Assembly: GCA_002422085.1 (NCBI GenBank)
Contig: DISZ01000014.1
Span: 25,604-44,561, forward strand
Direction of reading: 5' to 3'
Source: Rhodobacteraceae bacterium UBA6197
GTDB taxonomy: Bacteria > Pseudomonadota > Alphaproteobacteria > Rhodobacterales > Rhodobacteraceae
Length of the DNA stretch: 18,958 nucleotides
The translations under genes and the position numbers were made by a program. A model generated the notes under the pieces. That model searched no databases. It was given only the letters and a program-made list of their open reading frames with translations, and was not told where the DNA came from. Of the stretch, positions 1 to 6,742 are shown piece by piece (the stretch's first letter is position 1; each line of letters opens with the position of its first letter).

Positions 1-867
1 GATGACGAATTGCAGCAAACCTGCCACCAGCAGCACCCCGAGCGTCGCCTGTTGGTCGCCGGTTTGCACATAGACCGCCAGCCCGGCCACGCCGGTCGCG
101 ATGATCGACCCGAGGCTGGGGATGAAGTTCAGCGCAAAGGTGATGATCGCCACCGGCATCGCCAGTTCGAACCCTGCCAGTTTGAAGATCCCGTAGACCG
201 CCGCCCCCGTGGCCGCGCTGACCGCGGCCTTGACCAGCAGATAGTGGTTTACCCGGCGCATGATGGACCCGATCACCGCTCCGGCGCGGGCCGCGCGCTG
301 CGGATCGCCCATCAGGCTTTCCAGCTTTGCCAGAAACCAGACCCGTTCGGCAAACAGGAATCCGACGAACAGGATGATCAGCACGACCGCCGACAACAGG
401 TTCCCCGCTTGCCCCGCGAGCGCCCGCAGATACCCCGGCAACTCGATCGTCTTCATCGAGTTCAGCACCGCCGTTTCGACATCCGCCCCCATCCAGCCAA
501 AGAGTTCCGCGATCGCCTTCTGCGCCGAGTCCGCATAGATGATCGACATGGTGACGACCTCGTTGGCCTGCGCCACCAGCACTGCCGTCAGCGTCAGCAA
601 CCCCGTGGCAATCAGCGCCAGCGCCGCCATCGAGGCCAGCCAGTTCGGCACCCGCACCGGCCCCACATGCAACCGCGCGATCGCGTTGATCGCCTCGGAT
701 GTCAGCGAAAACAGGATAATCGCAATCGCCAGCGAAATCAGAATGAATCGCGCTGCGACCAACAGGAACAACACCAGTGCAAAAGCGATGATCCCCAGCA
801 GGGCCGTCTGCAATCCGATCCGTTCGCGCCGTGGCGCAGGGTCTTGCCTGTCGTGCTTTGCCTGCAT
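1..867 (-). CDS. AI-2E family transporter (permease), C-terminus beyond window
   Basis: Reading the minus strand from an ATG at 867 gives 289 uninterrupted codons that run off the left edge, so the gene is cut at its 3' end. After a charged start (MQAKHDRQDPAPRRER) come two long hydrophobic stretches at about residues 18-50, further hydrophobic segments near residues 65-85 and 140-165, and a late stretch containing FIPSLGSIIATGVAGL. That last motif and the overall layout are typical of the AI-2E/PerM family, multi-spanning inner-membrane proteins; members export autoinducer-2 or act as antiporters, and many have no known substrate. Purine-rich sequence (GGACGGAAAG) precedes the ATG. The gene is divergent from the tRNA and lies outside the integrated element, so I read it as core chromosome. 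Family is fairly sure; substrate is unknown. Confidence 0.85.
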   Translation of the reverse strand, partial: MQAKHDRQDPAPRRERIGLQTALLGIIAFALVLFLLVAARFILISLAIAIILFSLTSEAINAIARLHVGPVRVPNWLASMAALALIATGLLTLTAVLVAQANEVVTMSIIYADSAQKAIAELFGWMGADVETAVLNSMKTIELPGYLRALAGQAGNLLSAVVLIILFVGFLFAERVWFLAKLESLMGDPQRAARAGAVIGSIMRRVNHYLLVKAAVSAATGAAVYGIFKLAGFELAMPVAIITFALNFIPSLGSIIATGVAGLAVYVQTGDQQATLGVLLVAGLLQFVI

Positions 868-1002
868 CTTTCCGTCCGGTTGGTCCCGCAAGCCGACTTC
901 GCCCAAGGGTTTTCGTTTGCGCCGTTTCAGCGTAAGGGGATCCCCGCGACAACACAAGCGAGGGGGCGACCGCCGTTCGGCAATTTTCGCGCCGAGATGC
1001 TC

Positions 1003-1031
1003 TTGCAAGCGCGCCCGGTTTGCGGTTACAC
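1003..1031 (+). promoter_or_regulatory. Probable sigma-70 promoter of tRNA-Ser
   Basis: TTGCAA (1003-1008) and TTACAC (1026-1031) are separated by exactly 17 bp and end 10 bp before the first base of the tRNA, so transcription would start just ahead of the mature 5' end. This is the expected layout for a stable-RNA promoter. The rest of the 174-bp gap between the permease start and the tRNA shows nothing I can name. Confidence 0.6.
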
Positions 1032-1041
1032 CGCGTGCCAC

Positions 1042-1131
1042 GGACAGGTGGCCGAGTGGTCGAAGGCGCACGCCTGGAAAGTGTGTAGGCGGGGAACCGT
1101 CTCGAGGGTTCGAATCCCTCTCTGTCCGCCA
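1042..1131 (+). tRNA. tRNA-Ser (anticodon GGA)
   Basis: This is a 90-nt class II tRNA with encoded CCA. The acceptor stem GGACAGG pairs with TCTGTCC (one G-T pair), followed by discriminator G and CCA at 1129-1131. The anticodon stem CACGC/GTGTG encloses loop CTGGAAA, giving anticodon GGA, which reads UCC and UCU. A long variable arm (roughly TAGGCGGGGAACCGTCTC) and T-arm GAGGGTTCGAATCCCTC are present. The 3' end is the integration site of the neighbouring element: its last 15 bp (1117-1131) recur at 8591-8605, and the gene has been kept intact. Confidence 0.97.
1117..1131 (+). repeat. attL core: 15-bp direct repeat in tRNA 3' end
   Basis: CCTCTCTGTCCGCCA covers the end of the T-arm and acceptor strand through the CCA of tRNA-Ser. 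It is identical to 8591-8605. The flanks differ on both sides (C versus G before, T versus C after), so the identity block is exactly 15 bp. Integration here leaves the tRNA functional. Confidence 0.9.
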
Positions 1132-1186
1132 TAACTTTCTCGCATCGCTTTGATTTCTTTTGATAAATCAGCCTTGCAAATTTTCT

Positions 1187-1267
1187 CTTCCCCCAGAAAT
1201 TCCCCCTCAATCGCTTGGATGCCCCCGGAATGTGCCGGAACATGCTAGCCCAGCGCCGGAACGGTTC
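1187..1267. repeat. Left-end integrase arm-type motifs (candidate)
   Basis: Motif A is CTTCCCCC-N4-ATTCCCCC at 1187-1206. Motif B is TGTGCCGGAACATGCTAG at 1231-1248, followed by a partial copy (GCGCCGGAACGG) at 1253-1264. Both motifs occur in the same order and orientation near the right end (8451-8511). Tyrosine integrases of this type bind core sites with the catalytic domain and separate arm sites with the N-terminal domain. A pair of motifs shared only by the two element ends fits arm sites. Confidence 0.6.
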
Positions 1268-1417
1268 GCGGATCATGCCGCCGTCTAGATCGGCCTATTT
1301 TAGACGTGTCGCCCGCCTGTGCAGGGGCAGATAATCAAAAGCCGGGGGTTTAATCTCAGCGTGCGGGAAGGTGCCGGTTGCCGGGGTGCCGCGCAACAAA
1401 CTTTCAACCACCCCCGC

Positions 1418-1536
1418 CTCGCGCGCGCGTATTGTTCCGTAAACTCGCCGCCCGGTCCCTCGCGCGCGTGCGCGTATTGTTTAGCCTCGCCTTCTTGCGG
1501 TGCGGGGAAACTCGCGCCAGTCTCGCGCGCGCGTAT
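1418..1536. repeat. Three copies of a GC-alternating motif
   Basis: CTCGCGCGCGCGTATTGTT occurs at 1418-1436. A near copy with an added GTGCG step ends in the same GTATTGTT at 1459-1481, and a third copy, CTCGCGCGCGCGTAT, is at 1522-1536. All are in the same orientation with irregular spacing (41 and 63 bp between starts). Possible roles are initiator-binding iterons, or simple sequence drift in GC-rich DNA; alternating CG tracts can also adopt Z-form. Nothing visible decides between them. Confidence 0.4.
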
Positions 1537-1613
1537 CTCTGCACAAATTGCGCTTGCGCGGCGGGTCCTTCCTCGGGTCCATCTTGTGAGGGTCGGCACA
1601 GCCCGACGTGCTT

Positions 1614-1925
1614 CTAGGGCCAGAGCGCCCAAGAGGGTCTAACGCCCGCGCCCAGCGCCTGCCGTTTCCGCTTCGCCCGCTTCCGGCAGGCTTCCCGGCA
1701 ATAGACTGCATCCGCGCGCCGGGTCATCGGCACATGCCCGCCACACTCGGGGCAGGTCCAGCCGTCGCGGGTCAGCTTGTGCAGCACGGCCTTGGCGCGG
1801 GCCAGCCGGTGCCGTCGGTTGCCTTGGGCGAGAAAGCCGCTTGTCGGCCAGACCTCGGCCAGGACAATCGGCCTGCCGTCGGGGTTTTCGTCATAGCTAA
1901 TGCCGAAGGGGGCAGGGCCAGGCAT
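1614..1925 (-). CDS. Small zinc-ribbon protein, unknown function
   Basis: This 103-aa protein is the last gene of the leftward run. Its C-terminal half has CPECGGH at about residues 58-64 and YCREACRKRAKRKR at about 75-88, so two Cys pairs (CxxC...CxxxC) are followed by a basic tail. This looks like a nucleic-acid-binding zinc ribbon, such as those in small phage and plasmid proteins. The N-terminal half (DENPDGRPIVLAEVWP and following) is unfamiliar. The ATG at 1925 has AAGGA about 7 nt upstream. A gap of 70 bp separates it from the membrane-protein gene, so it may be translated independently but on the same transcript. Confidence 0.7.
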   Translation of the reverse strand: MPGPAPFGISYDENPDGRPIVLAEVWPTSGFLAQGNRRHRLARAKAVLHKLTRDGWTCPECGGHVPMTRRADAVYCREACRKRAKRKRQALGAGVRPSWALWP

Positions 1926-1995
1926 GGTGATTTCCTTTTGATTTCCTGGGGGCCATTGCCGGGTTAAGTCATTGGCGGGCTTGCGCTGGGCGAAT

Positions 1996-2313
1996 TTAAC
2001 TCCCCCTGTGGATCAAGGCCCGCAATCGCTGCCGCGCGAAGGCGAAGCCACCAAAAGCCGCGCCCAGATCGGCCAGGCTATCCAGCACCACCAGAGCCGC
2101 AAAGCCCGCGTCGGGAATGTCGAGTGCCAATTCCTTTGCTGTCCAGAGCGCGAAGCCTGCCACCGCCCAGCGCATCGGCCCCAGCGCCGCTATCAGCCCG
2201 AAAAGCGCATGGGTGCCCTGCACCGCGCCCCGTTGGAACCAGAAGGGGGAAAGCGCGCCCGGTGCCAGATCCGATTGCGCGAAGGTCGCCAGAACCTCGG
2301 GAAGCGTCATCAT
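1996..2313 (-). CDS. Small hydrophobic, probably membrane protein
   Basis: The predicted product is 105 aa, starting MMTLPEVLATFAQ. The ATG at 2313 overlaps the stop of the upstream gene as ATGA (2310-2313), so I choose it over an ATG further upstream that lies inside that gene. Hydrophobic stretches occur at about residues 35-55 (THALFGLIAALGPMRWAVAG) and 72-95 (GFAALVVLDSLADLGAAFGG). The protein ends in an arginine-rich tail (RQRLRALIHRGS). The size and two possible membrane segments resemble a holin or small inner-membrane protein, but no family is recognised. Its coupling to the replication genes suggests expression when the element is active. Confidence 0.65.
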   Translation of the reverse strand: MMTLPEVLATFAQSDLAPGALSPFWFQRGAVQGTHALFGLIAALGPMRWAVAGFALWTAKELALDIPDAGFAALVVLDSLADLGAAFGGFAFARQRLRALIHRGS

Positions 2314-2702
2314 TCGCGGCCATCCTCGATCGGTTCCCATTGCCGGGTTAGCCCGCTCCATATCTTGCCGTTGCTGCCGTGACGGTCCCAGTCCGAGAGC
2401 CGCCGCCATTCATCCAGTGAAACAATGCGGCCCGTCCAAGTGCGGGGGGCGTCGCCCATGTTGCAGGCGGTGCCATAAGGGAAAGTTTCGGGCGTTGGCG
2501 CTTTGGCGGGTTTGGGCTTAGGTTGCAGGGGGGGCGCGGTGATTTCAGCAAGGCGCGGGGACGCGTGTTCCTCTTGGGACAAAACTGACAAAACCGACAA
2601 AACCCTTTCTTGGGGCGCGTTGTCTGCATCAGTCCCGGTTGGAAATGCGGGTTGCGCCTGCCCTTCAGTCGATTGCCTTGCAGCTTGCAGCCATCGTGTC
2701 AT
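2310..2702 (-). CDS. Hypothetical protein with embedded VLS repeat
   Basis: This 130-aa protein is coupled by ATGA overlaps to the DUF3987 gene upstream (2699-2702) and the membrane-protein gene downstream (2310-2313). Residues about 34-42 read VLSVLSVLS, encoded by a 9-bp tandem repeat that recurs inverted inside the integrase gene. The middle is proline/lysine-rich and probably disordered. The C-terminal third (WTGRIVSLDEWRRLSDWDRH, then GKIWSGLTRQWEP) is rich in tryptophan and looks like a compact folded domain. I do not recognise a family. Its place directly after the primase and ATPase genes makes a replication accessory or regulatory role possible. Confidence 0.65.
   Translation of the reverse strand: MTRWLQAARQSTEGQAQPAFPTGTDADNAPQERVLSVLSVLSQEEHASPRLAEITAPPLQPKPKPAKAPTPETFPYGTACNMGDAPRTWTGRIVSLDEWRRLSDWDRHGSNGKIWSGLTRQWEPIEDGRE
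2576..2604 (+). repeat. 9-bp tandem repeat (GACAAAACY x3), inverted match at 7624-7646
   Basis: Three tandem units GACAAAACT, GACAAAACC and GACAAAACC occupy 2578-2604. Positions 2576-2598 are the exact reverse complement of 7624-7646, a 23-bp match 5 kb apart. Here it lies inside the 130-aa protein gene, read on the minus strand as VLS repeats. Confidence 0.9.
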
Positions 2703-4204
2703 TGCAAGCCCCCAAGAATTGCCGGGTTCACAATGAAAAGCCGTTGCGGCCTTCCGCCTTGCGGGTTCGCGGGCGGTTCAATGGGGCGGATGCAGTCGCC
2801 ATCGGTCAGCAGCGCCAAGGCTGGGTCGAGTTCCGCTTTGTTGCCAAGCCCCGCGCGGTCCAGTCGCAGCACGTCCCGAGATGCAAAGCGCTGCCAGCCT
2901 TGTTCCCGGATGATTGCGACCAGTCGCCGCGCGGCCCGTTCGGCCTTTGGTGTTGCCGCGTCAGCATAGGCGCGCCGCGCCATCGGTAACAGATAGCTTT
3001 CCACCAGATGCGCCGCCCGCCCGAAGTGCTGCACCGTAATTTCTTGCGGTTCATCGGCCCCTTCCGCTGCCCAGTCCAGAAAGCCAAGCACCAGCGCCAG
3101 CCGCGCAGCCATGCCCGGAAGCTTGCCTACAAAAGACAGCATCAGCCCTTCGGCCCCGCTTTCCCATCCGCGCGCAGCCGCGCGAAAGTCATCCATCAGC
3201 CCGCGCGCATCATCCGTAAAGGGGATAAACCACGGGCGGGATTCGCCTTGTTCATCCGTCGCAAGGTTCAACGTCAGAAGCCGCGCCAATGCCCCGGCCA
3301 TCAATTCTTCATCCGCCCAAGCTTCAGGGCGTCGCAGGGGGGCAGGATCCGGCCAGATGGGCAGGAAGCGAGCCAAAAGCCCGTCATCATCGCTCTTGAA
3401 CAAAAGTGTTTTCAGCCGGTCAGGCTGGATCCCCCCCAGCACGCCGATAGACAGCCGATCGATTGTGAGCGGTTCGCGGCCCATCCGTTCCACCGTGAAG
3501 CCCCGGCCCCCGAAGGCTTCCAGCCAAAAGGGGCGGTCAGTGCCGCCGCCCGAATAGCGCTGCATCCCTTCAAGCCATCCGGCCAATTCATCCCGCATTT
3601 GCAGCGTGCCGCGCGGTTGCTGGGCGAGTATCGCGCCCAGCCGTTCAATCGTGCCATCGTTTACCACCAGCCGGGGGACGTGCGGGGGCGGTCCAGCATC
3701 GCAGCCGGTCGGCCTGTCGGGCGGGGTTTCACCGGCCTTGATTGCCGCCTTTGCCGCTTCCTTCCATGTCTGTTCCGCAAGCTTCGCCAGTTCCGCCTTT
3801 TCGGCCCATTCTTTGCGCTTGGCTTCCGCCGCTTCGCGCAGCGGGCGTTCTGCTTTCCGCAGGGGTTGCAGCGCCGCATCAATGGCAGGGCTTTTGCCAG
3901 CGCTGGGCAAGCCGATGCACATTGTCCAGATAACGGGCGGTTCGGCCCATCCGCGCCAAGGTGAAGCCCAGCGCGTGTTCCCGAGCGTCGCGCCCGCAAC
4001 GGCCAGCATTGCCGCAAAAACATAGTCAGGGGGCGCGCCCTTGGCTTCAGCTGCATCCGTCACCCATTGTGACAAGCGCGGCCCCAGAACGTCGCTTAGG
4101 GGCAGGGGCGGGGCAAGCGGTAGTTCTGCCCGCATCAGGCGCGGGTCAGGGTTCGGCCATGAAGGCGTGAACGGGTGTTCTTGGGGTTTGGCTTGCGCGT
4201 TCAT
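2699..4204 (-). CDS. DUF3987-family ATPase (replication helicase-like)
   Basis: This 501-aa protein starts at the ATG at 4204, which overlaps the primase stop as ATGA (4201-4204) and follows GGAAAGG. The open frame runs 70 codons further upstream, but that part is a shadow of the primase gene. A Walker A motif G-LPSAGKS is at about residues 98-105, a Walker B-like LQMRDEL at 201-207, and a conserved SDDDGLLARF at 271-280 is typical of DUF3987 proteins. A lysine/glutamate/alanine-rich, probably coiled-coil stretch spans about 117-157. DUF3987 proteins are ATPases that sit beside Toprim primases in phages and integrated elements and are thought to act as replicative helicases. Here it most likely unwinds DNA for the adjoining primase. 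Direct evidence of activity is lacking for most members. Confidence 0.85.
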   Translation of the reverse strand: MNAQAKPQEHPFTPSWPNPDPRLMRAELPLAPPLPLSDVLGPRLSQWVTDAAEAKGAPPDYVFAAMLAVAGATLGNTRWASPWRGWAEPPVIWTMCIGLPSAGKSPAIDAALQPLRKAERPLREAAEAKRKEWAEKAELAKLAEQTWKEAAKAAIKAGETPPDRPTGCDAGPPPHVPRLVVNDGTIERLGAILAQQPRGTLQMRDELAGWLEGMQRYSGGGTDRPFWLEAFGGRGFTVERMGREPLTIDRLSIGVLGGIQPDRLKTLLFKSDDDGLLARFLPIWPDPAPLRRPEAWADEELMAGALARLLTLNLATDEQGESRPWFIPFTDDARGLMDDFRAAARGWESGAEGLMLSFVGKLPGMAARLALVLGFLDWAAEGADEPQEITVQHFGRAAHLVESYLLPMARRAYADAATPKAERAARRLVAIIREQGWQRFASRDVLRLDRAGLGNKAELDPALALLTDGDCIRPIEPPANPQGGRPQRLFIVNPAILGGLQ

Positions 4205-5082
4205 GCCGCCGCCTTTCCTGTTAAAATGTCGTTCCAGTCGCGCCCGTCGCCGGGGTCGAGAAAGGCCACTTGCCAGCCGAGGCCGTGCGCCCTTTCGGCC
4301 AGGATGTGCGCCGCCGCGCGGCCCGGCCCGTCGCCATCGGGGGCAATGGTTAGCCGCCCCGGATCGGTAGGAAGGCTCAAGCCACGGATGCCGGACGTTG
4401 ATAGCGCGGCCCATACGGTCGCAGGGCGTTGCAGAAGGCCAGAGGTAAGGCTTAGGGCGGTTTCAATGCCTTCGGCCACTACCAGCGGCCCCGGCCCGTT
4501 AGTGAGCCTTACAGCGCCACCAGAGACGGCCCCCAGCATTGCCTTTGGCGGGTCCAGATCGGCCTTGCCCGAGCCATCGGCGCGCAGGTAGGTGCGATGC
4601 ACAGCGAAACCGTCGCCGCCTTCCACAAGTGCCACCAGCGCCGGAAAGCGCTTTGCGGTCGGCCCGTGCCATGTCTCCGGGTGAAAGCGCAGAGCAGGGG
4701 GCAGGTCGCAGGTGATGCCGCGCCCGCGCAGATAGTTTGCCGCCACCGTGCCCGCTATCGGCTGGGCTTCCTGCCAAAGCCGTTTGGCTTGTGCGGCCCG
4801 CTTTTCGGCTTCGGCCCGTTGTTCGGCTTCGCGCTGGGCAAGGGTTGCCGCGTCTGGGGGCGTGTAATCCCCCGAGCGCAGCCCAGCCGCCACCAATATG
4901 TCGAGAAACGTGCAGCCGCTTTTCTTGCAATCCAGCACCAGCCGCCCGTTGCGGCCATCGGCCAGCGTCAAGGCGTTCTGCCCCTTCCGCCGTTCAGGCT
5001 GGCATATGGGGCAGGGTGCCACCCCATAGCGACGATGCCACTTACCGCCCAGCGCCGTTGTCAGGTCGCGTGCATCAGTCAT
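4201..5082 (-). CDS. Toprim primase with N-terminal zinc finger
   Basis: The 293-aa protein starts MTDARDLTTALGG at 5082, overlapping the end of the TopoVI-A-like gene by 8 nt; the frame upstream of it is shadow. A zinc finger is formed by C24-P-I-C27 and C52-KKSG-C57, as in DnaG/gp4-type primases. A basic, alanine-rich helical linker follows (about 80-105). A Toprim domain holds VVAEGIET (E204) and APDGDGPG (D249, D251), the acidic residues that bind metal. Near the end is RDWNDIL, a motif common in Toprim_3 primases of phage and element type. It should make RNA primers for replication of the excised element, with the DUF3987 ATPase downstream as helicase partner. Confidence 0.88.
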   Translation of the reverse strand: MTDARDLTTALGGKWHRRYGVAPCPICQPERRKGQNALTLADGRNGRLVLDCKKSGCTFLDILVAAGLRSGDYTPPDAATLAQREAEQRAEAEKRAAQAKRLWQEAQPIAGTVAANYLRGRGITCDLPPALRFHPETWHGPTAKRFPALVALVEGGDGFAVHRTYLRADGSGKADLDPPKAMLGAVSGGAVRLTNGPGPLVVAEGIETALSLTSGLLQRPATVWAALSTSGIRGLSLPTDPGRLTIAPDGDGPGRAAAHILAERAHGLGWQVAFLDPGDGRDWNDILTGKAAA

Positions 5083-5977
5083 TGCCGCCCCCCAGCTTCG
5101 CCACCAAAGCGGCCCGCATTTCAGCTTCCAGCGCCAGCACTTCCGCCGCCGTGTCGTCATCGCGCCGGGTTTCGATTGCGTCGCGCAGAATGCCCGAAAG
5201 GGTTGCGGGGTCGATTGCTTCCGCTTGCACTGTTTCGCCCGAGAATTGCCGCCGGTCGGTCGGTTTCGGGGGGGCAGTCGGCAAGCCCAGCCGGTCGGCT
5301 TGTTCCCGTGTCACGGCAAGGCGGGTAAAATGCGGGCGCGTGCCGCAAAGCGCTTCGGTCATTGCGCCCACATCTTCGGCAAGCGATGTAAAAAGGTGTT
5401 CGCCGGATGGGTCGAGGTCGCCCAAGTGCAGGATTTCAGCGGGCGTGCCCGTTTCCATCGCCGCCGCCAGTTCATGCGCCAAGTCATGCTTTGCGGTCAG
5501 CGAATCAAAGCCGCCCGAGGTCAGCACCGGCACGCCGTAGGGGTTTGCCACGCGCGCCAGCATCGGGGCCATGCCGCCCGCTTCGCATAGCACCCAAAGA
5601 CGCACCGCCTGCCCGCTTTGCCGGTCGAGCCGGAAGCGCTGGGCGTCGGCCTGCATTTCGGCTAGAAAGCTTGCGGGGTCCGCATAGCTTATCCACTCAT
5701 AGCGGGCGGGGCCATCATCGCGGATTGCCGCGAAGCGGATAAGCCCGGCCCGCCTTGCACGGTTCACGGTTTCGCAAAGGCGCGCATATGCGGTTTCGGT
5801 TTTGTCAAAGCCCTGTGTCGCGACAAGGCGGTAGAAAACTTGCCGGATAGTAAGGGGCAGGTGGTCCGCATAGTCGGCCAGCACCGCTTGCACATTCTGC
5901 ACCAGTTCCAGCGAAGCGGGGCGGGGGGTCCAAGGCGCAAAGCCGCGCGGGCGGGTTCGCTTTGTTATCGCGTTCAT
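5075..5977 (-). CDS. Topoisomerase VI subunit A/Spo11-like protein, orphan
   Basis: The 300-aa protein has both parts of a TopoVI-A fold. Residues 43-51 read TIRQVFYRL, matching the R-x-x-F/Y-Y motif of the winged-helix (CAP-like) domain, with Y49 in the place of the Spo11/TopoVI-A catalytic tyrosine. The following helix (TAYARLCETVNRARRAGLI) also fits. A Toprim domain follows, with LCEAGG (E132), GVPVLTSGGF (148-157) and GDLDPSGEHL (D187, D189), the usual metal-binding acids. No B subunit (GHKL ATPase) gene is visible. Orphan A-like proteins on mobile elements have been described as Topo mini-A. DNA cleavage or nicking for replication or excision is possible but unproven. The ATG at 5977 overlaps the upstream stop (ATGA); the last 8 nt overlap the primase start. 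Confidence 0.82.
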   Translation of the reverse strand: MNAITKRTRPRGFAPWTPRPASLELVQNVQAVLADYADHLPLTIRQVFYRLVATQGFDKTETAYARLCETVNRARRAGLIRFAAIRDDGPARYEWISYADPASFLAEMQADAQRFRLDRQSGQAVRLWVLCEAGGMAPMLARVANPYGVPVLTSGGFDSLTAKHDLAHELAAAMETGTPAEILHLGDLDPSGEHLFTSLAEDVGAMTEALCGTRPHFTRLAVTREQADRLGLPTAPPKPTDRRQFSGETVQAEAIDPATLSGILRDAIETRRDDDTAAEVLALEAEMRAALVAKLGGGND

Positions 5978-6069
5978 TCGTCGCCCCCCCAGATAAGAAA
6001 AGCAAAGGCGCGGGCTTGCGCTTCAGTCAGCCCCAGCGCGCGAAGCTTGCGGATGCGAAGGCCCATCAT
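5974..6069 (-). CDS. 31-aa coupled microprotein
   Basis: A 32-codon frame beginning ATG ATG (6069, 6066) translates to MMGLRIRKLRALG and then LTEAQARAFAFLIWGGDE. It is joined by ATGA overlaps on both sides: its start overlaps the winged-helix gene stop (6066-6069) and its stop overlaps the TopoVI-A-like start (5974-5977). That exact double fit and an even helical pattern (basic start, acidic end) favour a real short gene over chance. The pattern LTEAQARAFAFLIWGG could form a small amphipathic helix, perhaps a partner or anti-repressor peptide. No family is recognised. Confidence 0.6.
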   Translation of the reverse strand: MMGLRIRKLRALGLTEAQARAFAFLIWGGDE

Positions 6070-6461
6070 GCGCCACCACCTTTCCGCACATCAGCGCGCA
6101 GCACATAGCGCCCATGATGTCCCGCAAATTCGCCGCCGTGCGGTTCGTAAATGGTTTCAATCGGCACGCCGCGCCCGCGTAATTTTAAGATATAAGCGGA
6201 CCAGCGGGGCGCGGGTTCCGTTATCGGGGTGCAGCCTTTCGCACCGGCCCAGCGCAACCGGTCGAGTGCCCAAGCTTCGCGGCCTTTAACGTAAATCGTG
6301 AAGGGTTCGACCGCTTCGGGTGTGATGTGATACAAGCCGCCACGCGTATAGCGCTGGGCTTTCTCTTGTGCTATTTTCGGAAGGCCCGCCGCTCTTGCAT
6401 GGCTTGGCTTTTCCGCCCCGGTTGCGCCCGCCAGCGCACCGGGGTTTCTCGTTCCCGCCAT
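6066..6461 (-). CDS. Small DNA-binding-like protein, winged-helix type (tentative)
   Basis: This 131-aa protein has its ATG at 6461, 4 nt after the AlpA stop. The first 40 residues are basic and probably disordered. The centre (GGLYHITPEAVEPFTIYVKG, then REAWALDRLRWAGAKGCTPI) ends in a small Cys-containing segment. The C-terminal third has a helix-turn-strand run: WSAYILKLRGRGVPIETIYEP, then GHHGRYVLRADV. Here ILKLRGRGVPI resembles the recognition helix and wing of compact winged-helix domains found in phage early regions. Its place between AlpA and the replication genes suggests a regulator or initiator accessory. The assignment rests on pattern only. Confidence 0.6.
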   Translation of the reverse strand: MAGTRNPGALAGATGAEKPSHARAAGLPKIAQEKAQRYTRGGLYHITPEAVEPFTIYVKGREAWALDRLRWAGAKGCTPITEPAPRWSAYILKLRGRGVPIETIYEPHGGEFAGHHGRYVLRADVRKGGGA

Positions 6462-6465
6462 CGTC

Positions 6466-6651
6466 TTAAGCGGCCTTTTCGGTGCGGGCTTCCAGCCACG
6501 CGGTCACGTCGCTTTCGCGCCAGCCCACTAGTCGCGCGCCTAGCGCCACCGGCTTAGGGAATTCGCCTTGCTGAATCCAAAGGTAAATGGTCGAGCGGGA
6601 AAGCCCGGTGCGGGCTTCTACTTCGGGGCGTCGCAGGATGCGTTCTGCCAT
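6466..6651 (-). CDS. AlpA-family regulator / excisionase
   Basis: This 61-aa protein has the classic AlpA/MerR-like winged-HTH pattern: ILRRPEVEARTGLSRSTIYL at 5-24, WIQQGEFPKPVALGAR at about 25-40, then VGWRESDVTAWLEAR. The length is normal. AlpA proteins bind DNA at element ends or promoters, switch on integrase or operon expression and assist excision, as first shown for the P4-like cryptic prophage CP4-57. Here it heads the replication operon, about 90 bp after the small gene that follows the integrase. GGAAAGGA precedes the ATG. A 7-bp inverted repeat 21-40 bp upstream could be its operator. Confidence 0.9.
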   Translation of the reverse strand: MAERILRRPEVEARTGLSRSTIYLWIQQGEFPKPVALGARLVGWRESDVTAWLEARTEKAA

Positions 6652-6671
6652 GTCGGTTCCTTTCCGAGAGG

Positions 6672-6691
6672 ACGCAACGGGCTTGTTGCGT
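6672..6691 (-). promoter_or_regulatory. Inverted repeat upstream of alpA (operator or leader hairpin)
   Basis: ACGCAAC and GTTGCGT form a perfect 7-bp inverted repeat with a 6-nt loop, in the 91-bp gap before the AlpA gene. The rest of the gap is AT-rich (about 6711-6760) and is the likely promoter zone for the leftward replication operon. I find no clear -35/-10 pair with good spacing there. The repeat could be an operator or a leader hairpin. Confidence 0.4.
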
Positions 6692-6742
6692 GTCGTGTCG
6701 GAACGGTGGCATGGATTTTCAGAGGTTAAACTTGTTCAAAAA

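Larger units (their letters stand above)
1132..1613. other. 482-bp non-coding left end of element
   Basis: I find no convincing gene here. From left to right it holds an AT-rich stretch (about 1151-1186), the end motifs listed separately at 1187-1267, a loose inverted repeat CGTCTA (1282-1287)/TAGACG (1301-1306), and a GC-alternating repeat cluster at 1418-1536. Open frames cross this stretch on both strands, but their translations are arginine/alanine-rich, as expected by chance at high GC. It lies downstream of all the element's genes, so it could hold the replication origin or a transfer/packaging site. That is inference. Confidence 0.45.

Noticed and set aside
10..1134. Long plus-strand open frame (374 codons) over the permease gene and tRNA
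   Set aside because: It is a shadow: the minus strand encodes a clear membrane transporter, and the plus translation is arginine/glutamine-rich and runs through the tRNA.
1300..1632. Minus-strand frame of 110 codons in the left end, with a QYA-AR-like repeat
   Set aside because: It needs a TTG start inside the zinc-ribbon gene, its repeat only reflects the GC-alternating DNA repeat, and the composition is low-complexity Arg/Ala.
4205..4414. Upstream extension of the DUF3987 ATPase gene (70 codons)
   Set aside because: It lies wholly inside the primase gene, is arginine/proline-rich, and the ATGA-coupled ATG at 4204 has a good ribosome binding site.
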